Shown one piece after another: positions 17,458 through 27,329 of a stretch of 64,000 nt of DNA. Each line of letters begins with the position of its first letter. Positions within the stretch are counted from its first letter, which is position 1. A program made the translations under genes and the position numbers. A model generated the notes under the pieces. It ran no database searches and had not been told where the DNA came from. It saw nothing but the letters and a program-made list of their open reading frames with translations. This DNA is from Lachancea thermotolerans CBS 6340 (Eukaryota > Ascomycota > Saccharomycetes > Saccharomycetales > Saccharomycetaceae): contig NC_013083.1 in NCBI RefSeq assembly GCF_000142805.1, positions 434,001-498,000 on the forward strand. The letters run 5' to 3'.

Positions 17458-18087
17458 TTAATGCACCTTTCCCTTTGCCAGCTCGTCAAATCTCCTGACG
17501 GGGCCATACCCTTCCAGCATGCCAAAGAGGTACCATTCAATGAGGAAATCCGTTGGCACTCTGTAGAAGTCAAGCTTAGGTTTCAGGAGGAAGATGCACT
17601 CCAAAAAGTGAATAGCGAATGCTGCTAATTGGATACCTAAAAGCAGGGCGTCGTTGTCAAAATAGGGTCCAACAAATGGGACGTAGTTCAGTAGGTCGCG
17701 ACGCATGTAGCATGCCAGAGGAAAGAAGACGAAAAGCACTATCACGTAGTCCACTAAACTGTTGGGGTAGCTCATTTCGTTGACCTGAACGTGTGAATAG
17801 CCGCGTTTCTTAGCCGCAGCCTTGGCCATTTCAGCAAGACGCGGACGGGCCTCAGACCACTCCTTCAGCGGTGGTTCAAATAGGATAACCTTCTCTATCT
17901 CGAACTCAACATCGAAGTGGTTGAATAGTATAGTCATATGCGTCAGGCTGATGGACTCGAGTCTTACATGTGCGATCTTCTCATCCATACGGACGTGGCC
18001 ATATGCAAACAGGTAGTCTTCAAGCGCGATTTTGTGCGACTTGTTCATGTGGGCCACAATGCCCTCAGGCGAGGATCCCGAAACCAT
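17458..18087 (-). CDS. Membrane protein with DUF2470 domain (YDR476C orthologue)
   Basis: 209 aa from the ATG at 18087 (MVSGSSPEGIVAHMNKSHK). The frame is open for 42 more codons upstream but without an ATG. Residues ~7-85 are a DUF2470 domain, the C-terminal unit of PNPOx-like haem-utilisation proteins (IVAHMNKSHKIALEDYLFAYG). Three hydrophobic segments follow: LVDYVIVLFVFFPLACYM, ALLLGIQLAAFAIHFLECIFLL and a shorter FLIEWYLFGML. S. cerevisiae YDR476C lies between JIP4 and SNF1, the same place as here. The cellular role is unknown, most likely in an internal membrane. Confidence 0.85.
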   Translation of the reverse strand: MVSGSSPEGIVAHMNKSHKIALEDYLFAYGHVRMDEKIAHVRLESISLTHMTILFNHFDVEFEIEKVILFEPPLKEWSEARPRLAEMAKAAAKKRGYSHVQVNEMSYPNSLVDYVIVLFVFFPLACYMRRDLLNYVPFVGPYFDNDALLLGIQLAAFAIHFLECIFLLKPKLDFYRVPTDFLIEWYLFGMLEGYGPVRRFDELAKGKVH

Positions 18088-19529
18088 TTTTATAGACAAG
18101 TGCGAATGAGGTGTCTGCGCAAGTGTGAAATGTATTAAGCCATCTCTTCGGAGATCGTTCCTTAAATTAGTAGAACTTTTTCCAGTTTGAAGGTGTTGTT
18201 GGGCGAGAGGCAAAAAAAGGGCCAGAAGACAAAGAGAAGCGAGTCTAGAGAACCACCAGACTTACAACAGGAGCCCAGAGACACCGTGAAACAGCTGGCG
18301 GATTTCAAACTGACGAATGCTGTGCTATTCAACTTTAAATGCGCAGCCTCGAGTCCGCTTTCCATGTAGATAAAAGCTAGCGCAAAAGCCAGCAGCTAAC
18401 AAACCGCTGCTTGAGCTATCTAGAGCTGGGAAGGGTGGTTCCTCCCAAGGAACTTACCATGCTGAAATTTGTGCAACGAAGATTGAAGGGCTGCGGTAAC
18501 ACACAAGGTTCAATTGAGCTGCATGATTGCGGCCGCCCATATGGAGAACTGGAGTACATCACCAAAACGCTGTCGTTCTTTCACAGAGGCAGAGCTAATC
18601 ATGAGCCTTGGTAGCTCTGAAGCCAGCAAAAAAAAAACTCTAGTGACGCACAGCGTGTGGATGCCTAGACTTTGCTTCGGCAAAACTGCACCTGCCTCAA
18701 CTGCCCAAAGAGAGCTACCCTGGCAACTACTAGCCAGGCAAATTTATTCATATTTCAAGGTTGTAACTTGTCACTACTGCAAGGGCCTTTGATTCCAAAC
18801 CGGGCTCTGATTAATTTTCTCAACGCTAGCCATTCTCAATTCGAACGGCTAGCGCAAAGACTTTGAACGTCACCAACAGCAAGTTCCTGCAGCTCTGATC
18901 TACTTCTTAACAGCTGGAAACTCTACCTGTACTTACTCTACTAACAGCTCGATGTACTTTGTGGCGGCATTATGTACGGGTAGTGGTTTACAGAAACCTT
19001 TTCTCCTCGTTATTACACTTTAGGCATAATCAACGAAAAGTCTCGTTGTCACTTGGAGAAACTTTTCGCTACACAAAAAAATCGGTTTCGTTGAAAGTGG
19101 CTTTACATACCTCTATACGGCACGAGTGTGGGGAGAGAACACAAAAAGATTAAGGACAATCACTTGAAAACACTATAACTGCTTGCCCTTTATCGCTGTA
19201 GAGATTGGGCAGCGGCCCGAGACCCGACAAGAACACTGGGGAAAAACAACAGATCTTCGGGAGAAGCAATTCCGTGCTTCCGATATTTTGAAACTTACCA
19301 AGAGTCTTGACAGAATTCACACCGCACTAACGTACAATGATTTCGTATATAGTAACGTTCCACGTGACTTTAAAGGACCCGTGTCCGGTGCTGGTTGAAG
19401 TAGTTTGGCATCACATTCGACGAAGAAGCACTAACTCCACGTCGTTTTCAAAAGGGGCTGCACTCTATGGAAACTTCCCCAAGTTGGCTTGCTAAACCAA
19501 CTTAGCTTGCATCTGACTAGCGAGCGAGG
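18088..19529. other. Long leader/intergenic region upstream of SNF1
   Basis: 1.44 kb without a recognisable gene. Several strong inverted repeats occur: AGCAGC/GCTGCT near 18391-18411, GTTCC/GGAAC near 18439-18454, GAGCTA/TAGCTC near 18592-18617 followed by a run of ten A's (18629-18638), and an 8-bp perfect pair CGCTAGCC (18824-18831) with GGCTAGCG (18847-18854). Frames of 60-92 codons here share no similarity with known proteins. No tRNA and no box C/D pair was found. It may hold a long SNF1 5' UTR or an unannotated RNA. Confidence 0.45.
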
Positions 19530-21323
19530 ATGTCTAGTCATTCCACAGGATATGCGCACCACAGTACTCACCATCATCACCATAGTTCACATGGGCAGGA
19601 CCAAAGAATTGGTAAGTACCAGATTATCAAGACCCTTGGTGAAGGTTCGTTTGGTAAGGTGAAGCTTGCTTACCATGTCACCACGGGCCAGAAGGTGGCG
19701 CTGAAAATCATCAACAAGAAGGTGCTTGCAAAGAGCGACATGCAGGGTAGAATCGAGCGTGAGATCTCCTACCTGCGCCTGTTAAGGCATCCGCACATCA
19801 TTAAGCTTTACGACGTAATAAAATCGAAGGACGAGATCGTGATGGTCATTGAGTATGCCGGGAACGAGCTGTTTGACTATATTGTGCAGCGCGACAAGAT
19901 GAGCGAGAGAGAGGCCCGCCGGTTCTTCCAGCAGATCATCAGCGCCGTGGAGTACTGTCACAGACACAAGATTGTCCACCGAGATCTGAAGCCCGAGAAC
20001 TTGCTTTTGGACGAGCACCTGAACGTTAAAATCGCCGACTTTGGGCTTTCTAACATTATGACCGACGGAAACTTCCTGAAGACGTCCTGCGGGTCGCCCA
20101 ATTACGCTGCCCCTGAGGTTATCAGTGGTAAGCTCTACGCTGGACCGGAGGTGGATGTCTGGTCCTCCGGCGTTATACTCTACGTGATGCTTTGCCGCCG
20201 CTTGCCCTTCGACGACGAAAGCATTCCAATCTTGTTCAAGAATATAAGCAATGGTATCTACACCTTGCCCAAGTTTTTATCGCCGGGAGCCGCTAACCTG
20301 ATCAAGAGGATGCTGATTGTCAACCCGCTCAACAGAATTACCATCCATGAGATAATGGAAGACGAGTGGTTCAAGGTCGACATACAGCCCTACTTGATAC
20401 CTCCGGACTTGAAGTCGGAGACCGACGAGCATCGTCAAGAGGGTGAACATCCTGACGGGGGCGAGGAAGGAGAGGAAGTCGACGACTCGCTGGTAACCAT
20501 GCTGTCAAAAACAATGGGTTACGACCGAGACGAAATCTACGAGGCGCTGGAGTCCGAAGAAGATAATCCAGCTTTGAAAGAAATTCGAGACGCATACCTT
20601 CTGATTAAGGAGAACAAGTCGTTAATCGACGACCTCAAGAGTAATAAGGACCAAAGCAACGAGCTCGACACCTTTCTGTCGCAATCGCCTCCAACCTACG
20701 ACCAGAGGCCCCATCGCTCTTCATCATCTTCCGGCCCCTCTAGCTCTCGCAATCATCGCCACATGAGGAAAAGTCAGCAACGCACATACCAGTCTCCTTT
20801 TGTTGACCAACAAAAAGACGAAGATAGTACTATTGCGATTCTGCCTAGTTCCTTGCCACAAATACACAGGGCCAATATGCTTGCTGAAGGCTCCCCTGCG
20901 GCAACCAAAATATCGCCTCTCAGCACCAAAAAGTCCAAGACAAGATGGCACTTTGGCATCAGATCCCGCTCTTATCCGCTGGACGTCATGGGTGAGATCT
21001 ACATTGCTTTGAAAAACTTGGGAGCACAGTGGGCAAAGCCCTCTGAGGACGACCTGTGGACAATTCGGGTTAGGTGGAAGTACGACATGCGTCAACCGAC
21101 GAACGAAAAAATCCCAGACCTAATGAAGATGGTCATCCAGCTATTTCAAATCGAAGCCAACAACTATCTTGTAGACTTCAAGTTCGACGGCTGGGAAAGC
21201 AGCTACGGGGAATTTACTCCTGCCGCAAACGAGGATGAAATGAGCACATTCTCCGCGTACCCTTTCTTGCATTTAACAACCAAGCTAATCATGGAATTGG
21301 CCGTCAACAGTCAAGGGGGATGA
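19530..21323 (+). CDS. SNF1: AMPK catalytic subunit Snf1
   Basis: Catalytic subunit of the yeast AMP-activated kinase, needed for growth on non-glucose carbon sources and for derepression of glucose-repressed genes. 597 aa (633 in S. cerevisiae). The N-terminus has a short poly-His stretch, as in S. cerevisiae. Kinase domain ~residues 28-280: GEGSFGKV, ALKIINK (catalytic Lys), HRDLKPEN, DFG and the activation loop FLKTSCGSPNYAAPE with the regulatory Thr. An autoinhibitory UBA-like segment follows (VTMLSKTMGYDRDEIYEALE, ~330-360). The C-terminal regulatory domain runs from ~residue 470 (KSKTRWHFGIRSRS) to LIMELAVNSQG and binds Snf4 and the beta subunits. Fully intact. Order YDR476C-SNF1 as in S. 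cerevisiae. Confidence 0.98.
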   Translation: MSSHSTGYAHHSTHHHHHSSHGQDQRIGKYQIIKTLGEGSFGKVKLAYHVTTGQKVALKIINKKVLAKSDMQGRIEREISYLRLLRHPHIIKLYDVIKSKDEIVMVIEYAGNELFDYIVQRDKMSEREARRFFQQIISAVEYCHRHKIVHRDLKPENLLLDEHLNVKIADFGLSNIMTDGNFLKTSCGSPNYAAPEVISGKLYAGPEVDVWSSGVILYVMLCRRLPFDDESIPILFKNISNGIYTLPKFLSPGAANLIKRMLIVNPLNRITIHEIMEDEWFKVDIQPYLIPPDLKSETDEHRQEGEHPDGGEEGEEVDDSLVTMLSKTMGYDRDEIYEALESEEDNPALKEIRDAYLLIKENKSLIDDLKSNKDQSNELDTFLSQSPPTYDQRPHRSSSSSGPSSSRNHRHMRKSQQRTYQSPFVDQQKDEDSTIAILPSSLPQIHRANMLAEGSPAATKISPLSTKKSKTRWHFGIRSRSYPLDVMGEIYIALKNLGAQWAKPSEDDLWTIRVRWKYDMRQPTNEKIPDLMKMVIQLFQIEANNYLVDFKFDGWESSYGEFTPAANEDEMSTFSAYPFLHLTTKLIMELAVNSQGG

Positions 21324-21629
21324 TCCTCTTTCTCCGTGCGCTAAAAAAACTCTTCGTACATATCATTACTTAACATCCAAACATGGAGGCTCAAAGCCAT
21401 CCGCCAAGGTTTCAAAGATTTGCCGTTTATCACATCATGGATATATGATTTTCCGTGCCCCGCTTTCTGCAAAAGGCAAAATATCAACTAAAAGGTGAAT
21501 TTCGGAAAATCAAACCAAGTTGTGAGGAAGTCCAGGCAACGTTGAGCACAAACAGAGTAAACAAACGCGAACTCAGAGGGTTATAGAGAGTACACGGGTC
21601 ATAGCTGTTTTTTTTTGCGAGAAGTGGAA
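21324..21629. other. SNF1-HST3 intergenic region
   Basis: SNF1 3' UTR and HST3 promoter on the same strand. A T-run (21608-21616) sits just before the HST3 ATG. Nothing else stands out. Confidence 0.5.
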
Positions 21630-23123
21630 ATGCCCTGTCTGATACTGAGCCAGGAGTCGTTCGACGAGAAGGTGCCGTCCTCTCTGAGCAAGCGAGTTGC
21701 AAACAGACCTGACCTGAAAACATCGAAACTGAGGCACCTATCGATTACTGAGCCTTCAGAAAAAGACAAAGAACTGCTGAAGCAGGTCAACAAGCAAATA
21801 AGCAAATCCAGGAAGATCTTGGTTCTCACAGGAGCAGGCATTTCATGCAATGCAGGGATTCCAGACTTTCGGTCGTCTAGCGGGTGCTACGAGCTCGTAA
21901 AACAAGAATACCCTGACGCCGCTATAAGGTCTGGTCAGGAAATGTTTGATATATCGCTTTTCCGTGAGGAGCAGAAAATCTGCATTTTCGCTACTTTCAT
22001 GGAGAAACTGTACAGTAGTGCAAGGGTTGCACAGCCAACCAGAACTCACCGTTTCATAGCGCACCTGAAAAACCGCGGAAAGCTTTTACGTTGCTACACG
22101 CAAAACATCGACGGCCTGGAAGAGAATCTAGGTCTCGAGATGTCGTCCGAGAGGGACTGCGATACCAGCATGGCTAATCAGTGGAGGAACCTTGATGTTG
22201 TCCAATTGCACGGAGACCTAAATAGGCTGAGCTGCACTCAATGCTTCAAAACCTTTAATTGGAACAGAGGTCTCTCACGCTGCCTGCGAAGTGGGCAGCT
22301 GCCGAGCTGCCCGCGCTGTGAGGACTCTAGCACGCAGCGCAGTTTAATGGGCAAGAGAAACACAGGGTCGATCGGTCTTCTGAGGCCCAATATTGTGCTA
22401 TATGGCGAGAACCACCCCAGCTGCGAGTTCATCACACAAGGGCTCAATCTTGATATCGCACGAGGAAGGCCAGACTTGTTTTTCATAATGGGAACTAGTC
22501 TCAAAGTCGACGGCGTCAAGAAGCTCGTCAGAAATTTTAGCAAACAAGTCCATGATCGCAACGGCCTTGTGGTTCTCATAAACAAAACAAGGATAGGAGA
22601 TTGCAACTGGCACGGGATAATAGATTATCAGATCCTTTCAGACTGCGACGCCTGGGTCGACCACCTGAAGGAAGATATCCCTGAGTTTTTCAAGACGCAG
22701 CAACAGGTTGAAAAGGCCAGACAACTCAAGAGAGAGAATAGCATACTTCGTAAAAGGCAGCGAGAAGAGAGGAAGCTAACGCCTCCGTCGACGCCAAGCA
22801 GGAAGAAAGCAACTGCTCAGAAAAGCGTCAAGAGCGAGATACACAAATCTAACGATGGCGCGTCGACACCCGAGGATTCGTGCCCCACGCTGTTTACTAA
22901 AGGAGAGAGAACTAGTCAAGAGAGTGTTCTCTTGAAACTACAAATTGAAGATCAGAAGTCAGAGCCCTTGAGTCTACTGGATGCGAGTTCCTTGCCTTCT
23001 CTTGGAGGAGATAATTCGATGTCCAATCACACGGACACCACAATTGAAGACGACCCAACCGACATAGATGAAGACTTACCTATTTCTTCATACTCCACGT
23101 TATCTCGCAAGCAGACTGTGTAA
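21630..23123 (+). CDS. HST3: Sirtuin histone deacetylase Hst3
   Basis: NAD+-dependent deacetylase acting on histone H3 K56. I use the first ATG (21630, MPCLILSQESF; 497 aa); the frame is open five codons upstream without ATG. Sirtuin core ~residues 50-350: GAGISCNAGIPDFRS (NAD binding), TQNIDGLE, HGD with catalytic His, a zinc ribbon LSCTQC...LPSCPRC, and FFIMGTSLKVDG. After the core is a Lys/Arg-rich helix and a Ser/Thr-rich acidic tail with degron-like TPPSTPS (Hst3 is turned over after Cdk phosphorylation in S. cerevisiae). HST3 and HST4 are alike; the choice of HST3 (YOR025W) rests on the chr XV genes AHC1-HSP10 nearby. Confidence 0.87.
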   Translation: MPCLILSQESFDEKVPSSLSKRVANRPDLKTSKLRHLSITEPSEKDKELLKQVNKQISKSRKILVLTGAGISCNAGIPDFRSSSGCYELVKQEYPDAAIRSGQEMFDISLFREEQKICIFATFMEKLYSSARVAQPTRTHRFIAHLKNRGKLLRCYTQNIDGLEENLGLEMSSERDCDTSMANQWRNLDVVQLHGDLNRLSCTQCFKTFNWNRGLSRCLRSGQLPSCPRCEDSSTQRSLMGKRNTGSIGLLRPNIVLYGENHPSCEFITQGLNLDIARGRPDLFFIMGTSLKVDGVKKLVRNFSKQVHDRNGLVVLINKTRIGDCNWHGIIDYQILSDCDAWVDHLKEDIPEFFKTQQQVEKARQLKRENSILRKRQREERKLTPPSTPSRKKATAQKSVKSEIHKSNDGASTPEDSCPTLFTKGERTSQESVLLKLQIEDQKSEPLSLLDASSLPSLGGDNSMSNHTDTTIEDDPTDIDEDLPISSYSTLSRKQTV

Positions 23124-23245
23124 TTCACGCCGCCTTCACACATACCCCATGTAACACAACTGATAGCATATTCCCGAAATATCCTTTCATGACAACTACA
23201 TTTACATTTAATTAAGTTTTATCCATTATGTGAGTTAAAGAGCTC

Positions 23246-24775
23246 TTATGCGGCTACCACGCGAAAAGTGAGTTTTGTGACTATGCTTCCACTAGCGGCA
23301 AGCACTAGCTTCGGCAGCACGTCATCAAATATCTCTCGCGACAACTCCAAAGGCTCTTTCTTGTCATTGACATATGAAATTGTGAGGGGACAGTCCGCGC
23401 TGGTTAGGCAGCTCTTAAGCTTGGAGCGACATAGAGAGTCCAGCTTTTCATATGATTCAAGCTCCGAAAGAGTGCATTTTGCGGCGTAGCAGTCATCCTT
23501 GTGGAGAATTTTCACCTTGACGTGGTCAGTGCCGACTTGCTCGGGAGAAGGCGGCGCGGATGTTGGGGTCAGACACTTGGCAAGCGTGTTTGTGATAGGC
23601 GTTGTGGGCGCGGAGTCTGCAGAGAGCTTCATGAGGGGCTTGCGCCTTACGGGCATATCGGTCAAAGAGGGTGCGCGTGGAATTGGCGGTTTCGCTTTTG
23701 GCCCCCCTAGAGCGCCTAGGTTCCAATCCGTGGGCAAAGGCGACAAGTCGCGGTCTAGCGCGTCGATGCTGGTGGATGGGTCCAGAGACTCCCAAGTGAA
23801 ATCTTCGCGGCTTTCTGAGGCAGCCTCATTCACTTTGTATAGAGAGCCACGCTGTGTCTTGACCAAGTCGCCCGGTCTCAGAGATAGCCACTTATCCAGA
23901 ACGACATCGCGCTTAATGGACTGGGAGATATGCTCGGAGCTTATGATCTGATGCAGGTATTCGTTGAAGACGTCCAATCTGTTGGTGACCTTCGAATCGT
24001 CGACCTTCCTGGAGGGCGATGGAAGTCCGGGGAGCACCTCCTGGGGATCCTCAATGCCTTCTTCCACCATGCGGTCCCGCAGCTGGAGCTGCAAGGAATA
24101 AAAGTCTTGGTAGAATCGCGACAAAGCACGGCGGTGGCCGGACCTCATGATGCAGTCGATGCGGTACAGGATACGGTTCTCCCACATGTGTATGCCCACC
24201 ACCTGGCACTTTTCGACAGCGTTCAAGCCGGACGCCGGAGCCTGTGGCTTAGGAGACTCAGACTCAGATTCGGTTTCCGGTTCAGACTCCAACTTCTGCG
24301 AGAGCGTGGGCGAGCCCGGCTCGCTGACCTCGAGGTCCTCCTGGGAGCCCTGTTGGGCCATCTTGGAAGGCGTGAGTTCCACATTGACCGCGACGCAGCG
24401 CGCGGGCACGAGACCCTGGCCCAGGCGGTTGACGAGGCGGACCTTGACCAGGTTATTGGGTGCGGGCTCAAGCAGCTGCACTATCTCGCCGCGGTAGATA
24501 TTGAGGAAGCGCGATCTGGCGGCGGAGCCCGCGCTCTGCGCGGGCTCGTTCGGCAGGTAGTCCTGCAGGACGTCCAGGAACACGCGATCGCGCTTCGCGG
24601 AGAGGTTCGGCTTGGCGAAGGGGAACTCGGCCCGTGGGTTCGAGATCGTGGGCACCTTGCGTTTCGAGTACGATCCCGCGCTACTGAACGACCGGAGAAT
24701 CCCTGCCAGCCGCGATTTGCTACGATTCGCGGCTTCATTGTTTTCGAATTTCACCTCGTCGGCGGTTTTCATCAT
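23246..24775 (-). CDS. BEM1-like scaffold: degenerate SH3, PX and PB1 domains
   Basis: 509 aa. Domain order resembles the polarity scaffold Bem1 but with one SH3 instead of two. Residues ~67-135 look like the second Bem1 SH3 (RGEIVQLLEP, then NRLGQGLVPARCVAV). The Trp and the ALYDY motif that normally bind Pro peptides are absent, so binding is doubtful. An acidic Ser/Glu linker precedes a PX domain at ~185-300 (ENRILYRIDCIMRSGHRRALSRFYQDFYSLQLQLRD, then LPGLPSPSRK). A Pro-rich linker leads to a PB1-like C-terminus (~415-509; HVKVKILHKDDCYAAKC). In Bem1 these parts bind Cdc42, phosphoinositides and Cdc24. I recognise no S. cerevisiae gene with this order besides BEM1, which belongs elsewhere. 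The 5' half is GC-rich. Confidence 0.65.
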   Translation of the reverse strand: MMKTADEVKFENNEAANRSKSRLAGILRSFSSAGSYSKRKVPTISNPRAEFPFAKPNLSAKRDRVFLDVLQDYLPNEPAQSAGSAARSRFLNIYRGEIVQLLEPAPNNLVKVRLVNRLGQGLVPARCVAVNVELTPSKMAQQGSQEDLEVSEPGSPTLSQKLESEPETESESESPKPQAPASGLNAVEKCQVVGIHMWENRILYRIDCIMRSGHRRALSRFYQDFYSLQLQLRDRMVEEGIEDPQEVLPGLPSPSRKVDDSKVTNRLDVFNEYLHQIISSEHISQSIKRDVVLDKWLSLRPGDLVKTQRGSLYKVNEAASESREDFTWESLDPSTSIDALDRDLSPLPTDWNLGALGGPKAKPPIPRAPSLTDMPVRRKPLMKLSADSAPTTPITNTLAKCLTPTSAPPSPEQVGTDHVKVKILHKDDCYAAKCTLSELESYEKLDSLCRSKLKSCLTSADCPLTISYVNDKKEPLELSREIFDDVLPKLVLAASGSIVTKLTFRVVAA

Positions 24776-26134
24776 CTGCGGCGCCTACGTGGAACAGCCG
24801 CGTGGATGCAGGAACAAAAAAAGCGAGAGCGGGCGGATCTGTAGGCTCGGCTGCGACTCAGGACCCACTAGCGAGTGTTGGACGTGTTGTTTTCCTCGAG
24901 ATTAAATACACTTTGCAACAATCCGCCCTGGTGGATCGTCGCGGTGGTTCCTACTGCATGGAAGATGGTTCCATGCGTTATTGCTTACCAACACGCCGCC
25001 ATTGCTGACCTAATATAGTCACTGGAAGAACGGTGTTTATCCGGCGGTCGAGGATCTCTTCCGTAAAAGGTAATGGTAAACATTACTTTTTCCAAATGTG
25101 GTAATAGACATCAACCGTTCTGTAGAATGTACTGTTTGTGCTAAAGCGCGCCGCGCCGCGTTCCAAACTGGACAGTGACTGACACGCAGGGTGTTGGGTG
25201 GCCTACGACCAACGGTTTATGGCGTCGCGTTTTTTGAAATTTCGGGCGCCCATCGTTCCGTCAGCGGAGACGACAAGGGCCTGCAGCGTGATAAGGAGCT
25301 AACGGTAGAGCCCGAGCACCGTTTCCTAGACAGAGAAACGCGTTAACAGGCATTTTTTTCGGAGTAGGCGACGCGTGAAGGGAAAGTACCCGTGCCGCGG
25401 GACGCGTAGGCGTGAATGCGCGCAGAATGTCGTAGGAAAGATGTAACAAGCGTGGAACCGTCGACAAAGCAGGCCGTAGCCCGCGCGCCGGACCCTCGAC
25501 GCATCTGGGCCTGCGGGAGCGGGGCTGGAAGAACGGCGGGGAGACCGAGCGAGTGCATGCGGGCGAGCGATGGTGCGCCGGTGAGTCGCCGAAGGCGAGC
25601 TCGTGGTGCGCGACGATCGTCGTGGATGGTGACAGACGTGCACGTATGTATCACGTGCGCGCAAGAGGCGTTGGACGAGAGTCCGTCAGCTTTCCTACTC
25701 TCAAACCGGCGCTACAACATTTCTACTGCGCGGGCCTCCGAGGGCCCTCTACGAAGCACGCTAGCGCGCGCTAGATGTTTCCCCAAAGCGAACCGAGGAG
25801 CCGTTGATTTTGTATACGGCGACTCGGATTATAAAGGGGCTGTAACTAACGTTTTCGTCTACTTCCGGCCATTTGCGCCAGGTACACATGTCTTCAAGAT
25901 CGCGTCCCAGCTGGTATTCCAGAAGATGATTTATAAAATATGTGGTTTTTTAAGAAAGTTGTGGGCGTGAGGAAGAGTTTAGCGATGGCGCGACGGTTTT
26001 ATAGGCCGGCACGGTGCGGGTAACCCCGCATTGAAATAGTCAGTCTGCCCTAGGAGCCTCTCATCGCATCTCATCTCATCTCATCTCAAGTGACAGGTGT
26101 TATAGGTACATATATCTTTATATTGGGCACGGGC
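24776..26134. other. GC-rich 1.36-kb region without a recognised gene
   Basis: Lies between the starts of the BEM1-like gene and the 3' end of the YJR096W orthologue. It is GC-rich, with short alternating CG runs (25146-25160). An open frame at 25416-25970 (+, 184 codons) has low-complexity Arg/Ala-rich sequence like other frames of this GC-rich stretch, and nothing recognisable. A TCTCA tandem run lies at its right end. No tRNA seen. Confidence 0.45.
26059..26088. repeat. Short TCTCA tandem repeat
   Basis: About five imperfect to perfect copies of a TCTCA pentamer (tctcatc... phases), ~45 bp beyond the stop of the YJR096W orthologue. Confidence 0.6.
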
Positions 26135-26995
26135 TCATGGCTCGTTGGTGCACTCCCAGTCCGTGGGCTCGTAGGCCTGGGGCTGGTCCAGGAAGGTGAT
26201 CTGCTCGGGGCTAAGCTCGAAGTCGTAGACCTCAAGATTGCCCTTCAACCGCTCCACAGAGCGCGACTTGGGCAACGGCACGTAGCCGTGCTGCAGCGAC
26301 CAGCGGATCAGCACCTGGCCCGTGTTGCGGCCGACCTCCTCGGCGACGCGCACGACGTTGGGGTGCTTGATCTTGTAGCCGTGCGTGAGCGGCGAGAAGG
26401 CCTCGACCACCAGTCCCTTGGACTTGCAGTAGTCGGCCAGGTCCTGGCGCATGACCCAGGGCGAGATCTCGATCTGGTTGACCACGGGCTTGTGCTTGAG
26501 CTCTTCCCACGCGAGCAGCTCGTCGATGTGATGCTTGCCGTAGTTGGACACGCCGATGGAGCGCACGATGCCCGCGTCGACGGCCTCCTGCATGGCTTTG
26601 TAGGTCTCGAGACGGCGGCGCGTGCCGCTGAGCGGCGAGTGGATCAGCAGCATGTCGATGTATCCGAGGGGACGCACCTTGTCGAGGCACTCCTGGATCG
26701 CGCGCTTGGCGTTGGAGTACCCGTTCTGCGAGTTCCACAGCTTGGTCGTGTAGAACACGTCGTGGCGGCGGTGGTTCTTGGGGTCCTCTTTGAGCCACTT
26801 CTCAACGCCTTCTCCGACCTCGCGCTCGTTTCCGTACAGCACCGCGGTGTCGAGGTGCCGGTAGCCGGCCTTGAGCGCCTGATAGACCACTTCTGCGGTC
26901 TCTGCTCTGGGGATGTCGTACGTGCCGAGCCCGAGGCTGGGCAGCACGTATCCGCTGGAAAGTTTGTATGCTCTTGGTACGCTGGTGGAAGACAT
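26135..26995 (-). CDS. YJR096W: Aldo-keto reductase (xylose/arabinose reductase, YJR096W orthologue)
   Basis: NADPH-dependent aldo-keto reductase of 286 aa (282 in S. cerevisiae). S. cerevisiae YJR096W reduces xylose and arabinose and is induced by osmotic stress. The sequence follows that protein closely: LGLGTYDIPRAETAEVVY, HLDTAVLYGNE with catalytic Asp and Tyr, YTTKLWNSQNGY with the Lys, DMLLIHSPL with the His, IGVSNYGKHHIDELL, and the end YEPTDWECTNEP. Third codon positions are almost all G or C, unlike genes at 0-23 kb. Gene order YJR096W-SFC1-RPL43 is that of S. cerevisiae chr X. Confidence 0.95.
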   Translation of the reverse strand: MSSTSVPRAYKLSSGYVLPSLGLGTYDIPRAETAEVVYQALKAGYRHLDTAVLYGNEREVGEGVEKWLKEDPKNHRRHDVFYTTKLWNSQNGYSNAKRAIQECLDKVRPLGYIDMLLIHSPLSGTRRRLETYKAMQEAVDAGIVRSIGVSNYGKHHIDELLAWEELKHKPVVNQIEISPWVMRQDLADYCKSKGLVVEAFSPLTHGYKIKHPNVVRVAEEVGRNTGQVLIRWSLQHGYVPLPKSRSVERLKGNLEVYDFELSPEQITFLDQPQAYEPTDWECTNEP

Positions 26996-27329
26996 GTTCC
27001 TTGGCTTGGCTTGGCTTGGCGTGAAGGCCGAGTGGCGCCCGGTGGCCTGCGTTATATACTCGTCGCGGGCGCCGTTAGGGATGCCTGCGGTCTCGTGCGA
27101 TGAGGTGCTGTGCTTTGCGATTAAGGACCCAAGTATTGCAAACGGCTGAATGTCATATGATCTGGGAAGCGCTCCATCTGCGAGACGGGGCCCGGTAAGG
27201 ACGCACCAAGCGCACGCGCACGACCCGTGGATTCGGTTCTAGTTGTTGTTTTGTCAAATGCATATAGGCTCTACGTAGGTGGCGGAGGGCGCACCGCTTG
27301 CTCGCGGCCAGCTCGTAGCCAGCTCGCAG
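26996..27329. other. YJR096W-orthologue promoter and SFC1 3' flank
   Basis: Contains four TTGGC copies directly upstream of the reductase start. The remainder is GC-rich. The stretch near 27299-27350 has repeated AGCTCG/TAGCC words that run into the SFC1 3' end. No gene. Confidence 0.5.
27001..27020. repeat. (TTGGC)4 tandem repeat
   Basis: Four perfect copies of the pentamer TTGGC starting 5 bp upstream of the reductase ATG, i.e. in its 5' UTR. Confidence 0.8.

Noticed and set aside
17995-18213. N-terminal extension of the YDR476C orthologue to 18213
   Set aside because: The extension starts at a TTG, and the conserved DUF2470 start fits the ATG at 18087.
18411-18866. GAACTTACC resembling the U1 snRNA 5' end, and short frames before SNF1
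   Set aside because: The rest of the sequence does not follow U1, and the frames are short and unrecognised; kept only as a structured region.
23930-24844. 304-codon open frame antisense to the BEM1-like gene
   Set aside because: Shadow frame; Arg/Leu/Val-rich composition typical of antisense reading in GC-rich DNA.
25416-25970. 184-codon open frame (+) in the GC-rich region upstream of the BEM1-like gene
   Set aside because: Arg/Ala-rich composition like other frames produced by high GC, no recognisable motif, overlapped by equally long frames on the minus strand. Could still be a lineage-specific gene, but nothing supports it.
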